NCBI RefSeq assembly: GCF_014204985.1
Contig: NZ_JACHMP010000001.1
Location: forward strand, 2,790,001-2,854,000
From: Streptosporangium becharense
Lineage (GTDB): Bacteria; Actinomycetota; Actinomycetes; Streptosporangiales; Streptosporangiaceae
Length of the DNA: 64,000 nt
Direction of reading: 5' to 3'
Below, piece by piece: positions 35,009 to 42,697 of the stretch. Below the pieces are notes generated by a model. It saw only the letters and a program-made list of their open reading frames with translations, was not told where the DNA came from and did no database searches. How positions within the stretch are numbered: the first letter of the stretch is position 1; each line of letters begins with the position of its first letter. The position numbers were made by a program, and so were the translations under genes.

Positions 35009-35776
35009 TCATGACAGCCGCCTGGACGCCAGAATGCTGACCAGGTGCAGGACCATCTGGAGCGCGGCGACCGCCACGCAGGCGACCGCGAGGATCCGGG
35101 TGGCCGCCAGTCCCCCGTTGACCGCGTCCCACAGGGCGGCGACCACGACGAGGATGGACAGCTCCACCGCCTGGACGACGCGGTGGAACTTCAGGGCCGC
35201 GGCGGCCTTGCGGGCCAGGCTCAGCCCCCGCGACCGGAACTGCTCTGCGGACGACTCGGTCGCCGCGACCAGCCCCGAGCGGGCACGGGCCACGTCGACC
35301 AGGTCGGTCTCCGCCTTGATCAGGATGGCGCCGAGCGCGGCGGCGAACCCCGCCACGGTGTACCAGTCGGGGAGGGTCTCCGAGGCCCGGAAGCCCAGCC
35401 CGATGAGCAGCGCCGCCTCGGCGAAGTAGTGGCCGACCCGGTCGAGGTAGACACCGGTGATGGAGGTCCGGCCGGTCCAGCGGGCCAGCTCGCCGTCGGA
35501 GCAGTCGAGCAGCAGGTAGAGCTGGACCAGCAGGGCCGCGGCGAGGGCCGCGGCGAAGCCGGGCAGCGCGAGGACCGCACCCGCCGCCAGCCCGGTGAGG
35601 ATCATCAGCCAGGTGGTCTGGTTGGGCGTGATCGGGGTCTTCGCCAGGAACCAGGTGACGTAGATCGACAGCTTGCGCATGTACAGCACGCCGGCCCAGT
35701 GCTCGCCGCTGTTGCGCTCCATGGTCGAGTGCGGCTGGGCCACCGCACGCAGCTCAGCGACCGACGGCCCGGACAT
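35009..35776 (-). CDS. CDP-alcohol phosphotransferase family membrane protein (last motif Asp replaced by His)
   Basis: 255 residues with six hydrophobic helices. The family motif D-x2-DG-x2-AR-x8-G-x3-D-x3-D is present as LDCSDGELAR followed by G, VYLD and RVGH: the last, normally catalytic Asp is His. TPITPNQTTWLMIL precedes it, as in other family members. It should transfer an alcohol-phosphate from its CDP form to a lipid or polyol acceptor, unless the His change alters this. ATG 35776; its start overlaps the dehydrogenase stop by 23 nt, so the genes are coupled. Confidence 0.85.
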   Translation of the reverse strand: MSGPSVAELRAVAQPHSTMERNSGEHWAGVLYMRKLSIYVTWFLAKTPITPNQTTWLMILTGLAAGAVLALPGFAAALAAALLVQLYLLLDCSDGELARWTGRTSITGVYLDRVGHYFAEAALLIGLGFRASETLPDWYTVAGFAAALGAILIKAETDLVDVARARSGLVAATESSAEQFRSRGLSLARKAAAALKFHRVVQAVELSILVVVAALWDAVNGGLAATRILAVACVAVAALQMVLHLVSILASRRLS

Positions 35777-36812
35777 AGTCCTCTACCCGATCACGGATCT
35801 CCGACTCCGACAGGCGCAGGTGCTCAAGGATCGTGTAGCGCCCGGGACGGGTCGAGGGCGCCAGCATGACGGCCTTGGTGAACTGCTCGGTGGTCAACCC
35901 CACGTCGGAGGGGGTGACCGGCAGCTCGTGCCCGCGCAGGCAGTCGACGACCTGGGGGAGCCTCCGCGAGTCGTCGCGGAGGAAGAAACAGAATGCGGCA
36001 CCTATCCCGGCGAGCTCGCCGTGATTGGATGTGCCGGGAAAGAGCTGATCCACGGCATGCAGGATCTCATGGTCTCCGCCACTCGAAGGACGGGACGAGC
36101 CGGCGATCACCATGGACATCCCCGACAGGATGAGCGATTCGGCCAGCACGGTGAGGAAGGCGTCGGACTCGATCGAGTCGCGCCTGCCGATCACCGCCTC
36201 CGCCGCGGTGCGGGCCATCGAGCAGGCCAGGCCGTCGATGGGCTCGCCGCGCTCGGCCGCGGCGAGCTGCCAGTCGTCGATGGCCGACAGGTTGCTGACC
36301 ACGTCGCCGACCCCGGAGCGGACCAGCGACGGGGGTGCGTCGTGCACGAAGTCGAGGTCGACCATGATGGCCAGCGGCATCGGCACGCCGAAGGAGCCCT
36401 TGCCGCCGTCGTGCGTCAGCGAGGCGACCGGGGAGCAGATCCCGTCGTGCGACAGGTTGGTGGCCACGGCCACCATCGGGATCCCGGCGAGCGAGGCGGC
36501 GTACTTGGTCGCGTCGATGGTCTTGCCGCCGCCGATGCCCACGACCGCCTCGTACGCGCCGCGGCGCAGGTCGGCGCCGAGCGAGATCGCGGCGTCGACC
36601 GAGCCGTCGGCGACCCGGAAGACCCTGGCCTCGTCGAGGGAGGGGGCGATGACCTCGGCGATCCTGTCGCCCTGGCCGACGCCCACCGCCACGGCCACCC
36701 GCCCGGAGGTCGCCACCCTGCTGTCGGCGAGCAACGAGCCGAGCTGGGCGATCGCTCCCCGCCGCACCTCCATGGTCAGGGGGGCGGGGAGCATCCTGGC
36801 TAGTATCGGCAC
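35754..36812 (-). CDS. Archaeal-type sn-glycerol-1-phosphate dehydrogenase homologue (iron-containing ADH superfamily)
   Basis: 352 residues. The NAD(P) site GIGGGKTIDATKYAA is followed by the sn-glycerol-1-phosphate dehydrogenase (EgsA/AraM) marks: ATNLSHDGICSPVASL (metal-binding Asp in SHDG), VIAGSSRPSSGGDHEILHA (metal-binding His) and TSNHGE (second His). These three blocks match archaeal EgsA, which reduces dihydroxyacetone phosphate, better than generic iron-containing alcohol dehydrogenases. GTG 36812 has GGGAG ~6 nt upstream and overlaps the nucleotidyltransferase gene by 13 nt. Context with a cytidylyltransferase and CDP-alcohol transferase suggests it supplies a polyol phosphate for a CDP-activated building block. 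Substrate is inferred, not shown. Confidence 0.82.
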   Translation of the reverse strand: MPILARMLPAPLTMEVRRGAIAQLGSLLADSRVATSGRVAVAVGVGQGDRIAEVIAPSLDEARVFRVADGSVDAAISLGADLRRGAYEAVVGIGGGKTIDATKYAASLAGIPMVAVATNLSHDGICSPVASLTHDGGKGSFGVPMPLAIMVDLDFVHDAPPSLVRSGVGDVVSNLSAIDDWQLAAAERGEPIDGLACSMARTAAEAVIGRRDSIESDAFLTVLAESLILSGMSMVIAGSSRPSSGGDHEILHAVDQLFPGTSNHGELAGIGAAFCFFLRDDSRRLPQVVDCLRGHELPVTPSDVGLTTEQFTKAVMLAPSTRPGRYTILEHLRLSESEIRDRVEDYVRAVGR

Positions 36813-37534
36813 GCGATCTCCCGCGCCTTCGCGAGGTCGTCGTGGTTGTCGACCTCGACCCACGGGACGTCGCCGATGGGGGCGATCGCGATCTTCTCGC
36901 CGCGGGCGACGAGCTCCTGGTAGCCGTCCTCGTAGTACAGCTGCGGGTCGCGCTCGAAGGTGGCCCGCAGCGCGTCGGCGAGGCGCTCGCCGATGCCGGG
37001 GCGGATGAGGGTCGCGCCGATGTACTCACCGGCGGCCTGGGCCGGGTCCATCAGCTTGGTGATCAGCTTCAGGTGGCCGTCACCGTCGAGGGTGACCTTC
37101 ATCTCCTCGTCGGCGAGCTTCTTGACGTCGTCGACGGCGAGCAGGATGTCACTGGTCACCGGCGCGGACAGCAGGGTCCGCTCCACCGAGACGGGGTGCA
37201 CCGTGTCACCGTTGACCAGCAGGACGCCCTGGTCGAAGTAGTCGCGAGCGCACCACAGGGAGTAGGCGTTGTTCCACTCCTCCGCCTTGTCGTTGTGCAC
37301 GAGGGTGAGCTTGACGCCGTGCCGCCGCTCCAGCTCGGTCTTGCGCTCGTGCACGGCCTGCGCCTGGTAGCCGACGATGACCACCACGTCGCGGAGATCC
37401 GCCGCCGCGAGGTTCCGCAGCGAGATGTCCATGATCGTGGTGTCGCCGTCGACCGGAACCAGCGCCTTGGGCAGCGTGTCCGTGTACGGCCGCAGGCGTC
37501 GTCCGGCCCCGGCGGCCAGCACCATTCCCAGCAA
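36800..37534 (-). CDS. Nucleotidyltransferase of the phosphocholine/inositol-phosphate cytidylyltransferase type
   Basis: 244 residues. [20 protein letters not shown] is the pyrophosphorylase loop, with the catalytic PKALVPV lysine. HNDKAEEWNNAYSLW and LLVNGDTVH resemble LicC (CTP:phosphocholine) and inositol-1-phosphate cytidylyltransferases. DGYQELVARGEKI and PWVEVDNHDDL supply the second metal-binding part. TTG 37534 is chosen because GAGGAG sits 6 nt upstream; GTG 37552 is an alternative. It is the first gene of a tightly overlapping set with the G1P-dehydrogenase-like and CDP-alcohol transferase genes, so it probably activates their product as a CDP-alcohol. Confidence 0.85.
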   Translation of the reverse strand: MLGMVLAAGAGRRLRPYTDTLPKALVPVDGDTTIMDISLRNLAAADLRDVVVIVGYQAQAVHERKTELERRHGVKLTLVHNDKAEEWNNAYSLWCARDYFDQGVLLVNGDTVHPVSVERTLLSAPVTSDILLAVDDVKKLADEEMKVTLDGDGHLKLITKLMDPAQAAGEYIGATLIRPGIGERLADALRATFERDPQLYYEDGYQELVARGEKIAIAPIGDVPWVEVDNHDDLAKAREIACRY

Positions 37535-37639
37535 CGTGCACTCCTCATCCACATGAGAGCCCCCCGGCGGGCACTCCTGGCCCCAAAGGTTAGTTGCCTT
37601 CGGGGCCTGATCGTGTAATCGAGGGTTTGCCGGGCGTTC

Positions 37640-38269
37640 TCAATCGTGGGCGCCCATATCGACCGCGTCCACCCCGAGACGCGGGGCGGCCAGCCAGCAG
37701 GTGACGCTCTCCCAGGCGAACAGCCCCCACAGGTACAGCGAGAGCAGGACGAACATCAGCGTGACCTGGTCGGCCAGGCCGCCCAGGGAGACCATGAGCA
37801 TCCGCCCGTCCCAGCCCAGGCCGGCGGTGGCCAGCCACGGCGGCGGGTAGACCCGCTGCCGCAGGCGGTAGACGACGTCGTAGTGGTGGAAGGCCGTCGC
37901 GCCGAGCAGCATGAAGATCAGCACCGGCGGCACGTCGCGCGCGAAGCCCACCGAGGCCACGAACCCGTACTCGGTCAGGCGCAGGATGGGCGGGACCAGC
38001 CAGTCGAGCCGGCCGTCGTGCGGGTGGGAGCTGCCGGGGCCGGCCAGCAGCAGCACCACCAGCGGGGCGAAGACCGCCAGGTCGTCGGCTTCCGCCACGC
38101 CGACCAGCAGCAGCACCCCGGTCACGAACATCCCGACCACCGCGGGCGGCAGCGGCGGGAGCTGCCCGGCCACCAGCGCTCCCATCGACCGCGACAGCAC
38201 CCCGTCGTCGCGGTAGGCGACCACGACGCTGCGCGGTACCGGTGTCATGTGCGCAGTGGTAATGATCAC
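37640..38269 (-). CDS. DUF5941-like membrane protein, probable partner of the CDP-alcohol transferase
   Basis: 209 residues with four to five hydrophobic helices. Landmarks are HDGRLDWLVPPILRLTEYGF and HHYDVVYRLRQR, which I recall as part of an actinobacterial domain (DUF5941) usually fused to the C-terminus of a CDP-alcohol phosphotransferase. Here it is a separate gene 19 nt after that transferase. GTG 38269 has GGGAAGG 5 nt upstream; ATG 38248 is an alternative. A role in the same reaction is an inference from position and my memory of the domain. Confidence 0.65.
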   Translation of the reverse strand: MIITTAHMTPVPRSVVVAYRDDGVLSRSMGALVAGQLPPLPPAVVGMFVTGVLLLVGVAEADDLAVFAPLVVLLLAGPGSSHPHDGRLDWLVPPILRLTEYGFVASVGFARDVPPVLIFMLLGATAFHHYDVVYRLRQRVYPPPWLATAGLGWDGRMLMVSLGGLADQVTLMFVLLSLYLWGLFAWESVTCWLAAPRLGVDAVDMGAHD

Positions 38270-38288
38270 ATCCGCCTTCCCGCCGGCG

Positions 38289-39971
38289 TCACCGGCTCAA
38301 CGACCTTCCCACCCTGCCGGTGAGGGTGTAGAGCGCGGCGGCGCCGCCCCAGACCAACAGGGCGATGAAGGTCACCCGTGCGTTGAAGACCGCGGCGGTC
38401 ACCGCGATCAGGGCCATCCGTTCCCCGATGGGCAGTACGACGATCTTCTTGAGCCAGCGGGTGAGGGGGACCCGCTCCAGGCTCCGCGAGAGCCGCACGA
38501 CGGTGTTGCCGCGGTCCGGCTCGGCGGAGGCGCCCGCGGGCGCCTCCGGGGCTCCGCGCGGGGCCGCGACCGGAGATCCCGTCATCCCCCGCTGGGATCC
38601 GCCCGTGCCCGCCCCCTGGAGGGCCACCAGGCCCGTGCCGGACGGTTCCGGGACCCCTGACGCCGCCCGGCGTCCGGCCTCGCTCACGCGGGCGGTCAGC
38701 GAGCCGGGCGTCCTGGCGCGGGCCGCCCCCACCCGGGCCGCGTCGGCGCGCGCTCCCGCGTACGAGAAGTCGATCATGTGCCGGAGCACCTGCAGGATCA
38801 TCGCGGCCACCGCCAGCGCCCAGATCCCCTGCGGGCCGCCGCCGGTGGTCTCCAGCCCAGCGGTGTAGCCGACCGCGAGGCCCACGTAGACCACGTACTC
38901 CTTGACCCGGTCGAAGGTCGCGTCCAGCCACGCCCCCAGCGGGGAGAAGGCGCGTGTGTACCGGGCGAGCTGGCCGTCGACGCAGTCGAGGACGAACGAC
39001 AGGTAGAGCAGGACCGCCCCGGCGACCAGCGCCGGCCGGGTGCCCGTGGCGAACCAGACGGCGGCCAGCGCGGCCAGCCCGACGGACATGCCGGTGACCG
39101 CGTTCGGCGTCAGATGGAGCCGGGCGGCCGCCTTCACCAGGTGCCCGGACCAGGAGCTGACCCCGTAGGTGGCGAAGAAGCCGTCGTTCGCCTTGACCGC
39201 GGAGGCGAGCCGCACCGCGGCCTCGTCCACCTCGGCCAGTCGTGCCACGGCCGCGTCGGCCCGCTCCTGGCCGGCCGGGCCGGTCACCCGCCCGGCGTGG
39301 AGCGGCCCGAGCCGGGCGGCCCTGACCCGGGTGCCGGAGCGGACCAGCCCCACCAGGAGCAGGTCGACGGCCTCGCCGCCGTCCATCGGGCCGAACTCCC
39401 CGGCCGCGACCAGGTCGGCGAGCCTCTCCGCGGTCGCGGCGAAGTCGCCGCGGTCGGCCGCGCCGACCTGTAACGCACCCCGGAAGGTGGCGTCGGCCTC
39501 CTCGACCTGGTGGAAGGAGGTGCCGGCGGCCACCACGCACCCGCCCTCGACCCTGACCGGCGGGCACCCCGGCCCGGCGTCGCCGGCGGCGCCAACCAGC
39601 GCCGCGGAGTCGCGCGCGGGGTGGGCGAGGAGCACGGCCAGCGCCTCGGTGTGCGCCACCAGGTCGCCCGCGACCACGGCGACCGGCCCGGCGGCCGCGC
39701 GGGCCGCCTCCGCGACCCGGCGCAGGTCGTCGCCGAGGTCACGCGACCCGTCGCCTCCTATCGTGTGGGTGCCGCCGGCGGCGTGGATGACGTCGCCGGA
39801 CCGGGTGACCACATGGACGTCCCCGACCGGGAGGGCGAGCAGCTGCCCGGTCAGCCGTTCGAGGAGGGTCTCGCCGGAGCAGCGCAGGCCGGACCCCCCG
39901 GTGGTGGCCAGCACGACGACGGCCGTCCCGGGGACGGCGGACGGGACGGTGGCGTGCGGATCAGGCAACAT
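38289..39971 (-). CDS. CDP-alcohol phosphotransferase with degenerate nucleotidyltransferase-like N-terminus
   Basis: 560 residues in two parts. Residues ~10-250 look like a decayed nucleotidyltransferase: the opening TAVVVLATTGGSGLRCSGET keeps the strand but lacks the GxGxRxxPxxK triphosphate loop. Residues ~285-560 are a membrane CDP-alcohol phosphotransferase with an intact motif: DCVDGQLAR, G, AWLD and ATFD, the full D-x2-DG-x2-AR-x8-G-x3-D-x3-D. A Pro/Gly-rich linker (~475-505) splits the last helices. ATG 39971 has AAGGAG 3 nt upstream. It is followed by the DUF5941-like gene. Substrate unknown; the locus suggests a phosphopolyol. Confidence 0.82.
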   Translation of the reverse strand: MLPDPHATVPSAVPGTAVVVLATTGGSGLRCSGETLLERLTGQLLALPVGDVHVVTRSGDVIHAAGGTHTIGGDGSRDLGDDLRRVAEAARAAAGPVAVVAGDLVAHTEALAVLLAHPARDSAALVGAAGDAGPGCPPVRVEGGCVVAAGTSFHQVEEADATFRGALQVGAADRGDFAATAERLADLVAAGEFGPMDGGEAVDLLLVGLVRSGTRVRAARLGPLHAGRVTGPAGQERADAAVARLAEVDEAAVRLASAVKANDGFFATYGVSSWSGHLVKAAARLHLTPNAVTGMSVGLAALAAVWFATGTRPALVAGAVLLYLSFVLDCVDGQLARYTRAFSPLGAWLDATFDRVKEYVVYVGLAVGYTAGLETTGGGPQGIWALAVAAMILQVLRHMIDFSYAGARADAARVGAARARTPGSLTARVSEAGRRAASGVPEPSGTGLVALQGAGTGGSQRGMTGSPVAAPRGAPEAPAGASAEPDRGNTVVRLSRSLERVPLTRWLKKIVVLPIGERMALIAVTAAVFNARVTFIALLVWGGAAALYTLTGRVGRSLSR

Positions 39972-40123
39972 GGGCTCCTTCGCATCCGACGGGGTCACCG
40001 TGCGAACCGGGGAGTGCGCACCGAGCGTAGCGAGATCTTGACGGGATAGCACGGGAGCGCGCCGGACGCTCAAATAAGCACCTATTACGCTCGCCATATC
40101 CGAACTGTCGAAGGAAACCAACC

Positions 40124-41527
40124 TTGACCGATCTTGAACCGCGTCTCCGGACCGTCGCGGTCGTCCTGGCCGGCGGCGTGGGCCGGCGTGTTGGCCTGAA
40201 CACTCCCAAGCAGCTCCTGGAGATAGGCGGTAAGACGATCCTGGAGCACACGCTCGCCCTGTTCAACGGCGCGCCGGAGATCGATGAGATCCTGGTGCTG
40301 ATGACTCCGGGCTTCACCGGCGAGGTGGAGCGGCTCGTCGAGCGCAACGGCTACCGGAAGGTCACCGGGGTCCTGGAGGGCGGCGAGACCCGGTCCGAGA
40401 CCACCTGGCGGGCGCTGCGGGCCCTCGGGCAGGGGGAGTGCGACGTCTTGCTCCACGACGCCGTACGCCCGCTGACCGAGCCGCGGATCATCTCCGACTG
40501 CGTGGCGGCGCTGCGGGTCCACCCGGCGGTCGAGGTCGCGATACCGAGCTCCGACACGCTGGTGGTGGTCTCGCGGGGGCCGCACGGGGAGACCGTCCGC
40601 GACATCCCCGACCGCGCCGGCCTGCGGCGCGTGCAGACCCCGCAGTGCTTCCGGCTCTCGGTGATCAGGGAGGCGTACGAGCGCGCCTTCGCCGATCCCG
40701 CCTTCGGCGACCGGCCGCCCACCGACGACTGCGGCGTGGTGCTGCGCTACCTGCCCGACGTGCCGATCCACGTCGTGCCGGGCAGCGAGCGCAACATGAA
40801 GGTCACCCACCCGGTCGACCTCTTCATCGCCGACCAGCTCCTGCGGCTCGCCGCGGCCGAGGCGCCCGCGCCGCCGGACGAGGCCCTGCGCGAGGCCATG
40901 GCGGGCCGGACGCTGGTGGTGCTCGGCGGCTCCGGCGGCCACACCGGGGCCGGGGTGGCGGAGCTGGCCGGGGAGCTGGCCGGGCGGTACGGCGCCCGCG
41001 TGTTCGCCCTCCCGGAGGGGTCGCGCGTGCAGGACCCCCGGGCGGTGGGCGGCACGCTGGCGCGGGCGGCCGGGGAGACCGGCCGGATCGACTACGTGGC
41101 GAGCGTGGCGGGCGCCCCGCCCGGCGACCTCGGGTCGCTGGACGACTCCGCGGTCGCCGAGTGGGTCGGCGCGAGCCACCTGGGCCCGGTCACCGTGGCG
41201 AGGGCGGCCCTGCCCCACCTCCGCGAGACCCGGGGCCGGCTGCTGTTCTGCGGCCCCGGCGCGGACGGACGGGCGGGCGGGGATGCCCTGCAGGCCCAGG
41301 CCAGGGCCTCGATGACCGCCCTGGCCGGGGCTCTGGCGGGCGAGTGGGCGGCGTACGGCGTCCGGGTCGATTGCGTCGATCCCGCCCCGGCGGCGATCCC
41401 CGGCCGGCCCGGCGGGGGACCCGCGGCGGCCCCGCCCTCCCCGCGGGCCGTCGCCCGGACCATGCTGGCCGTGCTGGCCTCGGACGTCACCGGCCGGGTG
41501 GTCGGCGTCCACCCGGCCGCGCACTGA
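40124..41527 (+). CDS. Cytidylyltransferase (TarI/Bcs1/IspD-like) fused to a degenerate SDR domain
   Basis: 467 residues. The N-terminal ~235 residues are a cytidylyltransferase: VVLAGGVGRRVGLNTPKQLL, GETRSETTWRAL, LLHDAVRPLT and VQTPQCFR. In Bcs1 the C-terminal SDR domain reduces ribulose-5-phosphate and the N-terminal domain makes CDP-ribitol. Here the C-terminal ~200 residues follow the SDR pattern (VVLGGSGGHTGAG, YVASVAGAPP), but where active enzymes have YxxxK the sequence reads QAQAR: Tyr is Gln and Lys is Arg. The domain is therefore probably not a dehydrogenase. Start TTG 40124, with AAGGAAA ~8 nt upstream. It is divergent from the CDP-alcohol transferase gene. Confidence 0.82.
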   Translation: MTDLEPRLRTVAVVLAGGVGRRVGLNTPKQLLEIGGKTILEHTLALFNGAPEIDEILVLMTPGFTGEVERLVERNGYRKVTGVLEGGETRSETTWRALRALGQGECDVLLHDAVRPLTEPRIISDCVAALRVHPAVEVAIPSSDTLVVVSRGPHGETVRDIPDRAGLRRVQTPQCFRLSVIREAYERAFADPAFGDRPPTDDCGVVLRYLPDVPIHVVPGSERNMKVTHPVDLFIADQLLRLAAAEAPAPPDEALREAMAGRTLVVLGGSGGHTGAGVAELAGELAGRYGARVFALPEGSRVQDPRAVGGTLARAAGETGRIDYVASVAGAPPGDLGSLDDSAVAEWVGASHLGPVTVARAALPHLRETRGRLLFCGPGADGRAGGDALQAQARASMTALAGALAGEWAAYGVRVDCVDPAPAAIPGRPGGGPAAAPPSPRAVARTMLAVLASDVTGRVVGVHPAAH

Positions 41528-41599
41528 CCGGGCATCCGGGCCCTGACCCGGGCACCGGCCCCTGAGACGCCACGACTCCGGCGGCGCCGGGCGCGCGGG

Positions 41600-42643
41600 T
41601 CAGGCGCCCGGCTTGCCCTGCTTGGCCAGCTTCCTCGGGCTGGTCAAAAAGCCCCAGCCCCACGACATGTGCATGGTCACGTAGACCACCGGAAGCCGGG
41701 CGAGCGCGGGGCCGGGCAGTCCGCTGCCGGTCACCGCGGACCCGGCCACGATCGCCGCCAGGTAACCACCGGGGATCAGCAGGCCCGGCCAGAAGAACGG
41801 CGAGACGGCCAGGCCGGCGAGAATGGCCGCCACGGCCGCCGGAGGCGCAAGGTAGCGGAGGTTGATCGTGCCCTCGTGGGTGCGGGCGACCACCCTGCGC
41901 CACCGGCCGTAGTGGAAGTACTGCTTGGCCAGGGCCTTGATGTCGGGCCGTGGGCGGTAGGAGACGCGCATGCGGGGCTGGAACCACACCAGGCCGCCCG
42001 TCTGGCGGATGCGGTGGTTCATCTCCCAGTCCTGTGCCCTCAGGAAGTGCTCGTCGTAGCCGCCGACCCGCTCCAGCGCCTCACGGCGGAACACGCCGAG
42101 GTAGACGGTGTCGGCCGGGCCCGCGGTGCCGCCGGTGTGGAACCGGGCGCCGCCGACGCCGATCTTGGAGGTCATCGCGCGGGCCACCGCCTGCTCGAAC
42201 GGCGTCACGCCCTCGGCGGCCATGACGCCGCCCACGTTGTCGGCGCCGGTCTCCTCCAGGGTCTCCACGGCGACCTGGAGGTAGTCCTCGGGGAGCATGG
42301 CGTGGCCGTCCACCCGGGCGACGATCCCGTTGCGGGAGGCGGCGATGGCGGCGTTGAGCGCGTTGGGGGTTCGTCCGGTGGGGTTCGGGACGACGATCAC
42401 GCGGGGGTCCTCGGCGGCGATCGCGTCGGCGACCTCCTGGGTGCGGTCACGGGAGGGGCCGATCGCGAGCACGACCTCGATCGGTCCTGCGTACCGCTGC
42501 GACAGCACCTGCCGTACGGCTTCCCTCAGGTGGCGCTCCTCGTTCAGCACCGGGATGACGACGGAGACGGGGGGCCAGACACGTGTCTCGGGAGACGACG
42601 CCGGCGCGGGCGAGTCGGGGAACTGCTTCATGGCGTCGCTCAC
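41600..42643 (-). CDS. Glycosyltransferase family 2 with C-terminal membrane helices
   Basis: 347 residues. SVVIPVLNEERHLREAV, GRTPNALNAAIAAS and VARVDGHAMLPEDYL belong to the GT2 subgroup of succinoglycan/ExoA-like transferases; AQDWEMNHRIRQTG carries the catalytic-type Asp and the following basic pair. Two to three hydrophobic segments at ~265-325 fit a membrane anchor. GTG 43 nt region: GTG 42643 is the longest start, ATG 42631 a good alternative. It is encoded opposite the second LCP gene, whose start lies 54 nt away, and both probably act on the same glycopolymer. Confidence 0.87.
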   Translation of the reverse strand: MSDAMKQFPDSPAPASSPETRVWPPVSVVIPVLNEERHLREAVRQVLSQRYAGPIEVVLAIGPSRDRTQEVADAIAAEDPRVIVVPNPTGRTPNALNAAIAASRNGIVARVDGHAMLPEDYLQVAVETLEETGADNVGGVMAAEGVTPFEQAVARAMTSKIGVGGARFHTGGTAGPADTVYLGVFRREALERVGGYDEHFLRAQDWEMNHRIRQTGGLVWFQPRMRVSYRPRPDIKALAKQYFHYGRWRRVVARTHEGTINLRYLAPPAAVAAILAGLAVSPFFWPGLLIPGGYLAAIVAGSAVTGSGLPGPALARLPVVYVTMHMSWGWGFLTSPRKLAKQGKPGA

Positions 42644-42697
42644 GCTACTGTACGAACGGGTAGCTCATCGACCCAGCTGGAGCCGAGGGGGCCACGC

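Noticed and set aside
40124-40816. IspD (isoprenoid pathway) as identity of the N-terminal domain
   Set aside because: HDAVRPL and TPQCF are shared with IspD, but the SDR fusion and the neighbourhood of CDP-alcohol and LCP genes fit TarI/Bcs1-type enzymes better.
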